Of a DNA stretch of 12,721 nt, positions 1-6,701 are shown piece after piece. The DNA lies in the NCBI GenBank assembly GCA_002508635.1, contig DACO01000095.1:406-13126 (forward strand). Direction: 5' to 3'. Each line of letters starts with the position of its first letter. Position 1 is the first letter of the stretch. The translations under genes and the position numbers were made by a program. This DNA is from Methanolobus sp. UBA118 (GTDB taxonomy: Archaea > Halobacteriota > Methanosarcinia > Methanosarcinales > Methanosarcinaceae). The notes under the pieces were generated by a model, which was not told the DNA's origin, searched no databases, and saw only the letters and a list, made by a program, of their open reading frames with translations.

Positions 1-2
1 TC

Positions 3-1478
3 ACAAATACCAATTTCAGTAAGGCAGACTTTGAAGGTCTCATCAGGGAAGGTTTTGACATAAAGGACGACATCAAACAGAAACTGCTCGCTGCAAAGGT
101 AATTGATGAAAAGTCAGGCTCTTCATTTCCCAGATGGATCAAAGAAAAACTTCTCGGAGCAAGTCCGAATGCAGGTCAGGAACTTCCCCTTATGGCAAAG
201 GTCACACCTGAAAGCCTGGCCAGCATAAATACAGGGATCCTTGCCACAGAGAATGAAGATATTCGCTCTCTCAGGGAGTTGCTCACCTACGGTCTGAAAG
301 GTATGGCTGCTTATGCCCATCATGCAAGCGTGCTTGGTTACAGGGACGACGAGATCATGGCTTTCATGGAAAATGCCCTCCTGGCTACAATGGATGACGA
401 TATGGGAGTTGATGAACTCGTCCCTATGGTCATGGAATGCGGTTCAAAGGGTGTTGCCACGCTTGCACTCCTTGATAAGGCAAACACCACTACCTATGGT
501 AACCCGGAGCCCACGGCCGTAAACATCGGAGTTCGTGAAAATCCTGCCATACTCATCAGTGGCCATGACCTGCGTGACCTGGAACAACTCCTGGAGCAGA
601 CACAGGGCACAGGCGTTGATGTCTACACACATGGTGAGATGTTGCCTGCAAATTCATACCCTGCCTTCAAGAAGTATGACAACTTCGTTGGGAATTATGG
701 CGGATCGTGGTGGAAACAAAAAGAAGAGTTCGAGAAGTTCAATGGTCCCATACTCATGACCACAAACTGTCTGGTTCCCCCCAAGGAGAGCTACCTCAAC
801 AGGATCTACACAACAAGTATCGTCGGATTCGATGGAGTCACCCACATAAATCCCGGCGAGAATGGAGCTAAGGATTTCTCTACCATCATTGAGCAGGCAA
901 AGGCATGCAAGCCACCCGAGCAGCTTGAAGAAGGTACTATTATGGGAGGTTTCGCACACGTATCTGCACTCTCGGTCGCCGATAAGATCATAGAAGCTGT
1001 AAAGGCGGGACAGATAAAGAAATTCGTTGTCATGGCAGGATGTGACGGCAGACACAAGGAGAGAAGTTACTACACCAACTTTGCAAAAGCTCTTCCAGAA
1101 GATACCGTTATCCTCACTGCAGGCTGTGCTAAATACCGCTACAACAAGCTTGATCTAGGGGACATCGGCGGAATTCCGAGGGTTATAGATGCAGGCCAGT
1201 GTAATGACTCTTATTCCCTTGTGGTCATTGCGCAGAAACTTGCCGAGGCCTTTGGACTTGAAGATATAAACGATCTGCCGGTATCATACAACATTGCATG
1301 GTACGAACAAAAGGCAGTTCTTGTCCTGCTTGCACTGTTGAGCCTTGGTGTCAAGAATATCACACTTGGACCGAAGCTGCCTGCATTTGTCTCACCGAAC
1401 GTACTCAACGTTCTTGTCGAACAATTCAACATCAGACCGAATGCAACAGTTGAAGAAGACCTTAAGGTCCTTCTTTAA
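3..1478 (+). CDS. hcp: Hybrid cluster protein (hydroxylamine/NO reductase), 5'-truncated by window edge
   Basis: The hybrid [4Fe-2S-2O] cluster enzyme Hcp acts in the cytoplasm; family members reduce hydroxylamine in vitro and NO in vivo and are linked to nitrosative stress. The reading frame is open from position 3, so 63 codons precede the first internal ATG at 192 and about 491 residues are visible; roughly 70 N-terminal residues, including the cysteines of the first FeS cluster, lie off the window. All hybrid-cluster ligands known from Desulfovibrio and E. coli Hcp are present: His (codon 564-566, motif SGHDL), Glu (636-638, THGEM), Cys (768-770, TTNC), Cys (1041-1043, AGCDG), Cys (1125-1127, AGCAKYRYNK), Cys (1200-1202, GQCND), and Glu/Lys (1305-1313, YEQKA). 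The helical segment missing from short class III Hcp proteins is present here, pointing to the long form. The gene ends in TAA and a cupin follows 63 bp later. Identity is near certain; the physiological substrate is inferred. Confidence 0.96.
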   Translation, partial: TNTNFSKADFEGLIREGFDIKDDIKQKLLAAKVIDEKSGSSFPRWIKEKLLGASPNAGQELPLMAKVTPESLASINTGILATENEDIRSLRELLTYGLKGMAAYAHHASVLGYRDDEIMAFMENALLATMDDDMGVDELVPMVMECGSKGVATLALLDKANTTTYGNPEPTAVNIGVRENPAILISGHDLRDLEQLLEQTQGTGVDVYTHGEMLPANSYPAFKKYDNFVGNYGGSWWKQKEEFEKFNGPILMTTNCLVPPKESYLNRIYTTSIVGFDGVTHINPGENGAKDFSTIIEQAKACKPPEQLEEGTIMGGFAHVSALSVADKIIEAVKAGQIKKFVVMAGCDGRHKERSYYTNFAKALPEDTVILTAGCAKYRYNKLDLGDIGGIPRVIDAGQCNDSYSLVVIAQKLAEAFGLEDINDLPVSYNIAWYEQKAVLVLLALLSLGVKNITLGPKLPAFVSPNVLNVLVEQFNIRPNATVEEDLKVLL

Positions 1479-1503
1479 ACTATTTCAGGAAAACACTCCT
1501 AAG

Positions 1504-1540
1504 TTATTATTTACTAAACTTTATACAGGGAAGTGGAAAA
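1504..1540 (+). promoter_or_regulatory. Possible TATA-like promoter and RBS ahead of the cupin gene
   Basis: The 63-bp spacer after hcp holds the AT-rich stretch TTATTATTTA (1504-1513), suitably placed to start transcription around 1530, and a purine-rich stretch AGGGAAGTGGAAAAG before the ATG at 1542. There is no T-tract between hcp and the cupin, so read-through from hcp is equally possible. The TATA match is modest. Confidence 0.3.
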
Positions 1541-1541
1541 G

Positions 1542-1880
1542 ATGAAGATAACAAATTACAAAGATGCAGAGAAGAAGGATAACCCTCATGGGGTCGCTGT
1601 GAACAAACTCTATGATACGAAACATGCACAGGTAATGCATATAGAACTAAAGCCGGGAGAGAAGTTAAAGAGACATTCGACCCCCGTTGATGCATTCTTC
1701 TACGTACTTGAAGGCGAAGGAATTGTGGAAATAGGAGACGAGCAGGAGACAATCACAAAGGATATGCTTGTGGACAGCCCTGCACGAATTCCCCACAGGC
1801 TGATGAACGAAAGTGATGAAATCTTCCGTTTCCTGGTGGTGAAGGTTCCACGTCAGACGGAGAAGACAAAATTGCTTTAA
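1542..1880 (+). CDS. Small single-domain cupin protein, linked to hcp
   Basis: This is a 112-residue single cupin (double-stranded beta-helix) protein, probably cytoplasmic since no signal peptide or membrane segment is seen. Motif 1 spans about residues 38-60 (PGEKLKRHSTPVDAFFYVLEG) and motif 2 about 74-89, ending in IPHRLMN. In the usual metal-binding cupin the pattern is HxH with a Glu four residues on; here only His45 and His85 remain, with Thr at the second His position and Ala at the Glu position, so a classical metal centre is unlikely. A GTG at 1533 would add three residues, but the ATG at 1542 with the purine-rich stretch just upstream is the better start. Close spacing downstream of hcp on the same strand suggests joint expression. 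Its substrate or ligand cannot be read from sequence; a small-molecule-binding or accessory role beside Hcp is inference. Confidence 0.88.
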   Translation: MKITNYKDAEKKDNPHGVAVNKLYDTKHAQVMHIELKPGEKLKRHSTPVDAFFYVLEGEGIVEIGDEQETITKDMLVDSPARIPHRLMNESDEIFRFLVVKVPRQTEKTKLL

Positions 1881-1901
1881 GCTGGCACTTCAAGCTTTTT
1901 T
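1879..1901 (+). terminator. Stem plus T-tract terminator after the cupin
   Basis: A 5-bp inverted repeat (AAGCT at 1879-1883, AGCTT at 1893-1897, 9-nt loop) overlaps a run of six T (1896-1901) right after the cupin stop codon and is followed by further T-rich sequence. Archaeal termination mainly needs the T-tract, so this is a good end for the hcp-cupin unit and would separate it from the convergent surface-protein gene. Confidence 0.55.
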
Positions 1902-1960
1902 ATTTAATTACTTTTGCAGGTTATTGGTAAAGGAAAATAGAAATGTAGTAAAGGAGGACA

Positions 1961-4900
1961 TTACAATCCCCCTTCACCTTCTTTATTCTTCACAACAATA
2001 TACCCGATAGCTGCTATTACTACGATTCCAAGTACCAGGAAGATGTATCCGAAGCCTCCTTCATCTTCGGTAGGCGTTTCGATATCATCTTCAACCGGTT
2101 CAGAAAACTCGGCGGAAACCTCTGAGCTTTCTTCTTCAACAACTTCCTCTCCTTCATCACCAAACAAAGCATAGAGTGAAAAGTGATTGGTATAAGCTGT
2201 TGCTCTGCCACTCTCCCAGTCAACAGTCGTTTCAAGAGCTATCCAGCCATTTTCTTCTGAATATGTGTAAATGACAGGATTTTTGCCTTCATACTCTTCA
2301 GGATTGAAGTCTATGGTTATGAGAACATCCTGACTGAATGTGGTTCCTGAAGGTCCGAAATCATAGTACAGACCTGACTCAAGTACTTCTTTCGGAGTGT
2401 CTGCCGGCATGGATGCAGGAGTTGTGACGATTATTTTGTTCACAGGATTTCCGGAAGCATCGGTTCCGACAGTTCCTTTGTACAGGGTCAGAGCTGTTAT
2501 GGTGTCCTTTGATTTGACAACAGTGTTACCGGTAACTTCTCCATTGCTGTTGGTTGGCAGAGTGCTAATTGTCCCTTGTGATCTTACTCTTGTAGCTACA
2601 GAACCGCTATCTGAACTTGAGGAACTGCTAGAGCTTGTTTCTGGATCCTTGAACAGTCCGAAGGTTCCTTCACTGAGAGTTGCAGTTAGCTGATTACTGG
2701 ATGTGTCAAGTGACGTACCGCTTACTGCAATCCATGTACTAGTGTTGTACTTGTACAGATCAATGGAGGATTCACCGGAACTGCTCATACCGGAATCATC
2801 ATAAGAAATGGTGATATCTAGAGTGGGATCTTCCCTTGTCACTCCTACATCGGCACTCTTGACAACTACACCGCCTCTCTTTACGGTCAGATAACCATTG
2901 ACATTTGTTTTTCCTGAGAGAGATGTGGAATTTGTAACATTTCCTTTAATGCCGGTTTGTATACCATCTGAAAGGAAAGAAACCCGAGCACTATTATCAG
3001 TGATCTCGAGATCTTTAATTTCATTGGCTCCAATAGTAACAATGTCATATTCTGTGTTACTCATTACAGTATTATTTCCGAGTGTATTGGATGATGCATC
3101 AAGGAAAATACCAAAATAATTATTATTATTTGCAGTATTGTTTTCCAGAGTATTACTGATCGAAGATTGTATGGAAATACCAACAATGGAATTCTCATAT
3201 GCAATATTGTTCTCAACGGTATTATTGTTACTTGAATATCCTAAGTCAATTCCAGATTCGCCATTTCCGTTGACAATATTGTCTGCAATAATAGTGTTGT
3301 TTGATCCGGAAAGCTGGATACCGGATTCAACATTTCCATTCGCGATATTATCAGTCAGAGTATTGTTATTATCTGAATGATAAAGACTAATACCATCATC
3401 ACCATTCTCACTAACGTTATTTTCTGTCAGGATATTGTTAGTTGAACGTTCGATGTAAATACCATCATTCGTGTTTTTCTTAATAATGTTGTCTGTCAGA
3501 GTATTATTGTTTGATGTGTAAACTGAAATTCCATTATCGTTATTGTTAATGATATTATTTTCCAGAGTATTATTGTCTGAAGTACTGAGTTTTATACCGT
3601 GACCTCCGGAAGCACCTGTAATGTTGAATCCATCGATTGTTACATTGTCAGCAGTAATATCGAACACAGGATCTGTTGAATCACTTGCAATTACAGTAGT
3701 AGTTTCTGCTCCATTTTCAGAGCGAAGTATAATACTTTTATTAACGACTACATTTTCAGTGTAAATACCATTGGTTACAATGATTGTGTCACCGTCATCC
3801 ACATCATTTATTGCACCCTGAATGGTTTCATAATCATAACCGCTACTTCCAACATACATGGTTGTTGGGATGTTTGTCACTGTGATTGTAACTACCTGAG
3901 AAGCAGTTGAATCATAGCCATCACTGACACTGAAATTAACAGAGTAAGTCCCAGAACTTGTATAATTGGTTTGCCATGTTCCTTCTCCTGTGCTTGTGTT
4001 GAAATCAGTGAACAGGTCAGTTCTGTTACAGGAATATGTTGGTGAATCACCATCTGCATCTGTGGAATTGATGTCAATGGTAATATTCTTTCCTTCATTT
4101 ACTGTAATGTCGGCTACATCAAGTATAGTGACATCATTGTTTGGTATCTGGACTTTGTCGCTGACTCCTTCTGAAAGTGTGGAATCTGTGGCATTGTAAG
4201 CATAGACTGTTATGTTAGACCATGCGTGAGCAGAGAGGCCGCTGGTCTGGTTATAATAATTATTTGTTGTACCGTTATCCCAGCCTCCATCATAACTGAT
4301 GTTATAGGAGTCAGTTGTTCCACTGGTATCCGCATTCCAGCTATGGTTCACCCAGAAATTGCCTGTAGTGTTTGTGAAACCTTCCGGAGCAGATGGTATG
4401 GCAATAGATTCTACTGTAAAGGTCTTTGCTGTTGATATCTGTTCATCTGGATTGGTAACGTATAATGACCAATCGCCTTCAATTGCCTGTGTCAGATCGA
4501 ATGTGGCATTGATAGTAGTATAGGTATTGCTGTCAATTGTTCCGGTGATGACATCCTGGCCGTCCATTGTCAGATTTACAAAGACAGTATCTGTGATGTT
4601 AAAACTACATCCTGTAATATTTATCCAAAATGCTGTACTACTGTCCGTGTTATTATTTCCACTGCTAGGGGAGAGAGATTCTACATATGGTGCAAGTGGT
4701 TCAGGAGTATCTTGCCATTGGAAGAATGGAAGAGTGTAACCATCTATTATTTTCCATATGTAGTTGGAATCATCGGCGGCTGTGATGTTTGCGTTCCAGT
4801 TCAAGCCAGAGTTTCCTGAAATGAAATTTAAATTGGTGAAGTTGACATAAGAAGTAGATTTACCAACATCATTATAATTTGAACCTGTGCTGGAATAATA

Positions 4901-5683
4901 ACAGTAGTCATTCACAGTACCAGAAAGATTTTGTCCAATAAGACCGCCGGCAGAGGAACTATCAGTAGCAGTGACATTACCTGTAGCATAACTGTTGGCT
5001 ACAGTACCATCATTCGTTCCGACAAGACCGCCGACAAGAGAAGAACCAATGACAGTACCCGTAGCATAACAGTTGCTGATAGTACCCAAATTCCACCCGA
5101 CAAGACCGCCGGCAGGGAAACTATCAGTAGCAGTGACATTACCAGTTGCATAACAATTGTTTATAGTACTGTAACTATAACCAACTAAACCACCAACTTC
5201 ATTTTGTCCGGTAATATTACCAGTAGCGTAACAATTGCTTATGGTACCATCACTGTAGCCAACAAGAATACCAGCAGAAGAAGAGACAGATACGACACCT
5301 TCTGAACTTGTTTCTATTCCAATATCATGAATGTTAGCTGATACATAACCAAAGAATCCTGCATAATCATTTGTTGTTTCATAAATAGTCAGGTTTTTTA
5401 TGACATATCCGTTTCCATCAAAGTCACCTGTGAACTGAGTGCTGGAATTACCAATGGGAGTATGATTACCTTCAAGTGTAATGTTATTTGTTAGTATAAA
5501 GTAACTGCTCCAATTACCAAAATCTGTTGACAGTGTATCTATATCGCTGTCAGTTGAAAGATTAAATGGATCAACGATTGTACCGCTGCCACCGGAATAA
5601 ATGGCTGCTAAAGCTGTACCTGTGTTTAAAAGCACAAAACAGATTAATGCTACTAAAATTAATGAATATTTTTTTGAAATCAT
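1961..5683 (-). CDS. Large modular surface protein: GLUG repeats, Ig/FN3/cadherin-like domains, NosD beta-helix, C-terminal membrane anchor
   Basis: A 1240-residue exported protein, probably displayed on the cell surface or embedded near the S-layer. Rough order: signal peptide 1-27 (basic start, hydrophobic core, cleavage near TALA-A); GLUG repeats about 136-260 (recurring GGLVGxNxGTIxNCYATG); an IPT/Ig-like domain about 330-425; a fibronectin III-like stretch about 430-515; a cadherin-like domain about 518-604 (DVADITVNEGKN, DADGD, VSDGYDS); a right-handed beta-helix of NosD/PbH1 type about 609-890 opening with YETIQGAINDVDDGDTIIV and followed by eight NNTLxxN repeats; a further beta-rich domain to 1012; a Ser run about 1017-1024; a ZU5-like domain about 1028-1175 (DFGPSGTTFSQDV); an acidic linker; a transmembrane helix about 1210-1230; and a short charged tail. 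NxS/T sequons are very frequent, suggesting heavy glycosylation. A GAGGGTG ribosome site lies 9 bases before the ATG. Adhesion or cell-wall interaction is inferred; carbohydrate binding or lyase activity is possible but no catalytic residues were identified. Confidence 0.93.
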   Translation of the reverse strand: MISKKYSLILVALICFVLLNTGTALAAIYSGGSGTIVDPFNLSTDSDIDTLSTDFGNWSSYFILTNNITLEGNHTPIGNSSTQFTGDFDGNGYVIKNLTIYETTNDYAGFFGYVSANIHDIGIETSSEGVVSVSSSAGILVGYSDGTISNCYATGNITGQNEVGGLVGYSYSTINNCYATGNVTATDSFPAGGLVGWNLGTISNCYATGTVIGSSLVGGLVGTNDGTVANSYATGNVTATDSSSAGGLIGQNLSGTVNDYCYYSSTGSNYNDVGKSTSYVNFTNLNFISGNSGLNWNANITAADDSNYIWKIIDGYTLPFFQWQDTPEPLAPYVESLSPSSGNNNTDSSTAFWINITGCSFNITDTVFVNLTMDGQDVITGTIDSNTYTTINATFDLTQAIEGDWSLYVTNPDEQISTAKTFTVESIAIPSAPEGFTNTTGNFWVNHSWNADTSGTTDSYNISYDGGWDNGTTNNYYNQTSGLSAHAWSNITVYAYNATDSTLSEGVSDKVQIPNNDVTILDVADITVNEGKNITIDINSTDADGDSPTYSCNRTDLFTDFNTSTGEGTWQTNYTSSGTYSVNFSVSDGYDSTASQVVTITVTNIPTTMYVGSSGYDYETIQGAINDVDDGDTIIVTNGIYTENVVVNKSIILRSENGAETTTVIASDSTDPVFDITADNVTIDGFNITGASGGHGIKLSTSDNNTLENNIINNNDNGISVYTSNNNTLTDNIIKKNTNDGIYIERSTNNILTENNVSENGDDGISLYHSDNNNTLTDNIANGNVESGIQLSGSNNTIIADNIVNGNGESGIDLGYSSNNNTVENNIAYENSIVGISIQSSISNTLENNTANNNNYFGIFLDASSNTLGNNTVMSNTEYDIVTIGANEIKDLEITDNSARVSFLSDGIQTGIKGNVTNSTSLSGKTNVNGYLTVKRGGVVVKSADVGVTREDPTLDITISYDDSGMSSSGESSIDLYKYNTSTWIAVSGTSLDTSSNQLTATLSEGTFGLFKDPETSSSSSSSSDSGSVATRVRSQGTISTLPTNSNGEVTGNTVVKSKDTITALTLYKGTVGTDASGNPVNKIIVTTPASMPADTPKEVLESGLYYDFGPSGTTFSQDVLITIDFNPEEYEGKNPVIYTYSEENGWIALETTVDWESGRATAYTNHFSLYALFGDEGEEVVEEESSEVSAEFSEPVEDDIETPTEDEGGFGYIFLVLGIVVIAAIGYIVVKNKEGEGGL
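3025..3580 (-). repeat. Eight tandem NosD/PbH1 beta-helix repeats (about 22-24 codons each)
   Basis: Inside the surface-protein gene, around residues 704-886, about eight degenerate repeats of 66-72 bp encode NNTLxxNxxxxNxxxGIxL turns of a right-handed beta-helix. At DNA level the recurring signature on the plus strand is (T)CAGAGTATTATTG or CAGGATATTGTTA-like text. The repeats are in frame and vary at third positions, so they are selected at protein level. Confidence 0.85.
4934..5278 (-). repeat. Tandem GLUG repeats including a recent near-identical duplication
   Basis: Four to five GLUG units of about 27 residues (AGG/VGGLVGxN..GTISNCYATGNVT) are encoded here. Two 42-nt blocks, 4940-4981 and 5102-5143, differ at only two positions although they are 162 bp (54 codons, two repeat units) apart, which suggests recent duplication or gene conversion of a two-unit block. 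Confidence 0.85.
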
Positions 5684-5759
5684 TTTTAATTACACCCTCA
5701 GGTAATCCAACTTATGCCCTCGCATATGTGTACTTCGTATATTCAGAAAACAGAATAAT

Positions 5760-5770
5760 AGTATATAAAA
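5760..5770 (-). promoter_or_regulatory. TATA box (box A) for the surface-protein gene
   Basis: Read on the minus strand the sequence is TTTTTATATAC, close to the archaeal box A consensus TTTATATA. Transcription would start about 25 bp downstream, near 5740, giving a leader of roughly 57 nt before the ATG at 5683 with a GAGGGTG ribosome site at 5692-5698. Confidence 0.5.
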
Positions 5771-5830
5771 ATTATTATTAAATATTATACTATACAATTT
5801 GAACATAACTTGAATTAGAATTAATTGGCC

Positions 5831-5847
5831 CCGAAGTTATTAAATAA
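5831..5847 (+). promoter_or_regulatory. BRE/TATA-like promoter for the reductase-fwdGBD unit
   Basis: CCGAAG followed by TTATTAAATA resembles an archaeal BRE plus box A. Its centre is 59 bp before the ATG at 5902, so transcription would begin near 5868 with a leader of about 33 nt that contains the GGAG ribosome site at 5891-5894. Confidence 0.5.
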
Positions 5848-5901
5848 GGATATCAGGAATATATCTTTCATACTTCTAATGTGATTTATCGGAGATTATC
5901 T

Positions 5902-6180
5902 ATGACCGAACTTGCACCAATTATGGAAAAGACACACGAATGGGCATCAAAATACGCAAAGAAGAAGGGTTTTATCTTGAACCCGGATGAAGAGATGCTT
6001 CACATGGTCATTGAAGGGCTTTCCAGAAACAAGCATGAGCATGGGAAGCAATACTGTCCGTGCAGGCTGCGGACCGGCGATATCAAAGAAGACCGCAAGA
6101 TAATCTGCCCCTGTGTATATCACGAGGATGAGATCGAGAATGAGGGGAATTGCCACTGTTCTCTGTTCTTTAAGGCATGA
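5902..6180 (+). CDS. Ferredoxin:thioredoxin (disulfide) reductase catalytic subunit, archaeal type
   Basis: A 92-residue cytoplasmic FeS protein of the FTR catalytic (beta) family, which uses electrons from ferredoxin, via a [4Fe-4S] cluster beside a redox-active Cys pair, to reduce a protein disulfide such as in thioredoxin. The signature is complete: YCPCR, 14 residues, ICPC, 12 residues, CHC, and the flanking RLRTGDIKEDRKIICPC text is typical of the archaeal branch, which lacks the plant-type variable subunit. A GTG at 5881 is in frame but the ATG at 5902 lies 7 nt after GGAG and starts at the expected family N-terminus. It is the first gene of a four-gene unit, 27 bp ahead of the fwdG-like gene. 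In Methanosarcina a related protein has been described as a ferredoxin:disulfide reductase. Whether this copy reduces thioredoxin, another protein, or a partner in the Fwd complex is not visible. Confidence 0.9.
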   Translation: MTELAPIMEKTHEWASKYAKKKGFILNPDEEMLHMVIEGLSRNKHEHGKQYCPCRLRTGDIKEDRKIICPCVYHEDEIENEGNCHCSLFFKA

Positions 6181-6207
6181 GAGATATACCTTTATGAGGT
6201 TCTCAAA

Positions 6208-6669
6208 ATGGCAACTGTAATGGAGATATATCAGCTTCTCCCGAAAACCAACTGCAAGGAATGCGGGAAATCCACATGTATGGCATTTGCCGTCGATCTT
6301 CTTGCCCGCAAGTTCAAGGTGGAGGATTGTAAGCCACTTGTAAACGAGGACAAATATAAGGAGAACTACCAGAAACTCTCGGAAATGATAACTCCGGTTG
6401 GAGATGTTACTGAAACCGGACTAATTGTTCACGAGGATAAATGCATAGGATGTGGGAACTGTGTGGTCGCATGTCCTGTGAACGTAGCTGCCGACCCTGC
6501 CGGTGCCGGAAGCGGTAAAGCTCCCACATCCGAGAAGGTAATTCTTAAGGTCGAGGACGGTGTGGTCAGGGCGATGAATGTCCAGGAATGCAGACGCTTT
6601 GGCGAGAACAAGATACTCTGTGTTGCCTGCATTGACACATGTCCTACAAAGGCAATAGAATTTGTATGA
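6208..6669 (+). CDS. fwdG: Three-cluster ferredoxin, FwdG-like electron carrier of formylmethanofuran dehydrogenase
   Basis: A 153-residue protein with exactly twelve cysteines, enough for three [4Fe-4S] clusters. Residues 1-45 form a four-Cys FeS domain (Cys16, 19, 24, 41; LLPKTNCKECGKSTC), the same kind found at the start of the CODH/acetyl-CoA synthase corrinoid subunit and in RnfB-like proteins. Residues 72-153 form a ferredoxin domain with CIGCGNCVVACP (79-90), then Cys128 and CVACIDTCP (138-146), the second cluster having an unusual nine-residue gap after Cys128. It has no signal peptide or membrane helix. The GAGGT at 6196-6200 fits the ATG at 6208. Position directly before fwdB and fwdD indicates that it feeds or draws electrons from the metallopterin subunit; the symbol is given by context, since classical FwdG is a shorter two-cluster ferredoxin. 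A general ferredoxin role is the alternative. Confidence 0.75.
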   Translation: MATVMEIYQLLPKTNCKECGKSTCMAFAVDLLARKFKVEDCKPLVNEDKYKENYQKLSEMITPVGDVTETGLIVHEDKCIGCGNCVVACPVNVAADPAGAGSGKAPTSEKVILKVEDGVVRAMNVQECRRFGENKILCVACIDTCPTKAIEFV

Positions 6670-6687
6670 CTGACAAATAATACTACC

Positions 6688-6701
6688 GGGGGATGTAATT
6701 G
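6688..6701 (+). promoter_or_regulatory. Strong RBS that fixes a TTG start for fwdB
   Basis: GGGGGATG at 6688-6695 precedes TTG at 6699-6701. An in-frame TAA (6696-6698) abuts the TTG on its 5' side, and the cluster-binding Cys8 follows at once, so no ATG or GTG can serve; the next in-frame ATG would remove the FeS cysteines. Confidence 0.8.

Larger units (their letters stand above)
5684..5901. promoter_or_regulatory. Divergent intergenic region with promoters for both flanking genes
   Basis: This 218-bp, AT-rich gap separates the minus-strand surface-protein gene from the plus-strand reductase-fwd unit. It holds one candidate TATA box per direction, an 8-bp dyad (5758-5765 and 5786-5793) and ribosome sites at each end. 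No convincing small gene or structured RNA was seen in it. Confidence 0.6.

Noticed and set aside
192..194. ATG at 192 as the true start of hcp
   Set aside because: The frame is open to the left edge and the upstream translation (TNTNFSKADFEGL) matches the Hcp N-terminal domain, so the start is outside the window.
654..1057. Minus-strand open frames opposite hcp
   Set aside because: They oppose the conserved ligand region of Hcp and show Cys/Leu-rich text with no domain; a shadow of the real gene.
1533..1535. GTG as start of the cupin gene
   Set aside because: It would add only MEK, and it falls within the purine-rich stretch that serves as ribosome site for the ATG at 1542.
3025..3580. Regular AT-rich repeats considered as a CRISPR array
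   Set aside because: The repeats are degenerate, in frame, have no unique spacers of constant size and encode beta-helix turns; no cas genes are present.
5881..5883. GTG as start of the disulfide reductase gene
   Set aside because: It would include the GGAG ribosome site within the coding region; the ATG at 5902 is optimally spaced from that GGAG and matches the family N-terminus.
5684..5901. Possible small RNA or tRNA in the divergent gap
   Set aside because: The region is uniformly AT-rich, lacks a GC-rich fold or tRNA signature, and is adequately explained by two promoters and a dyad.
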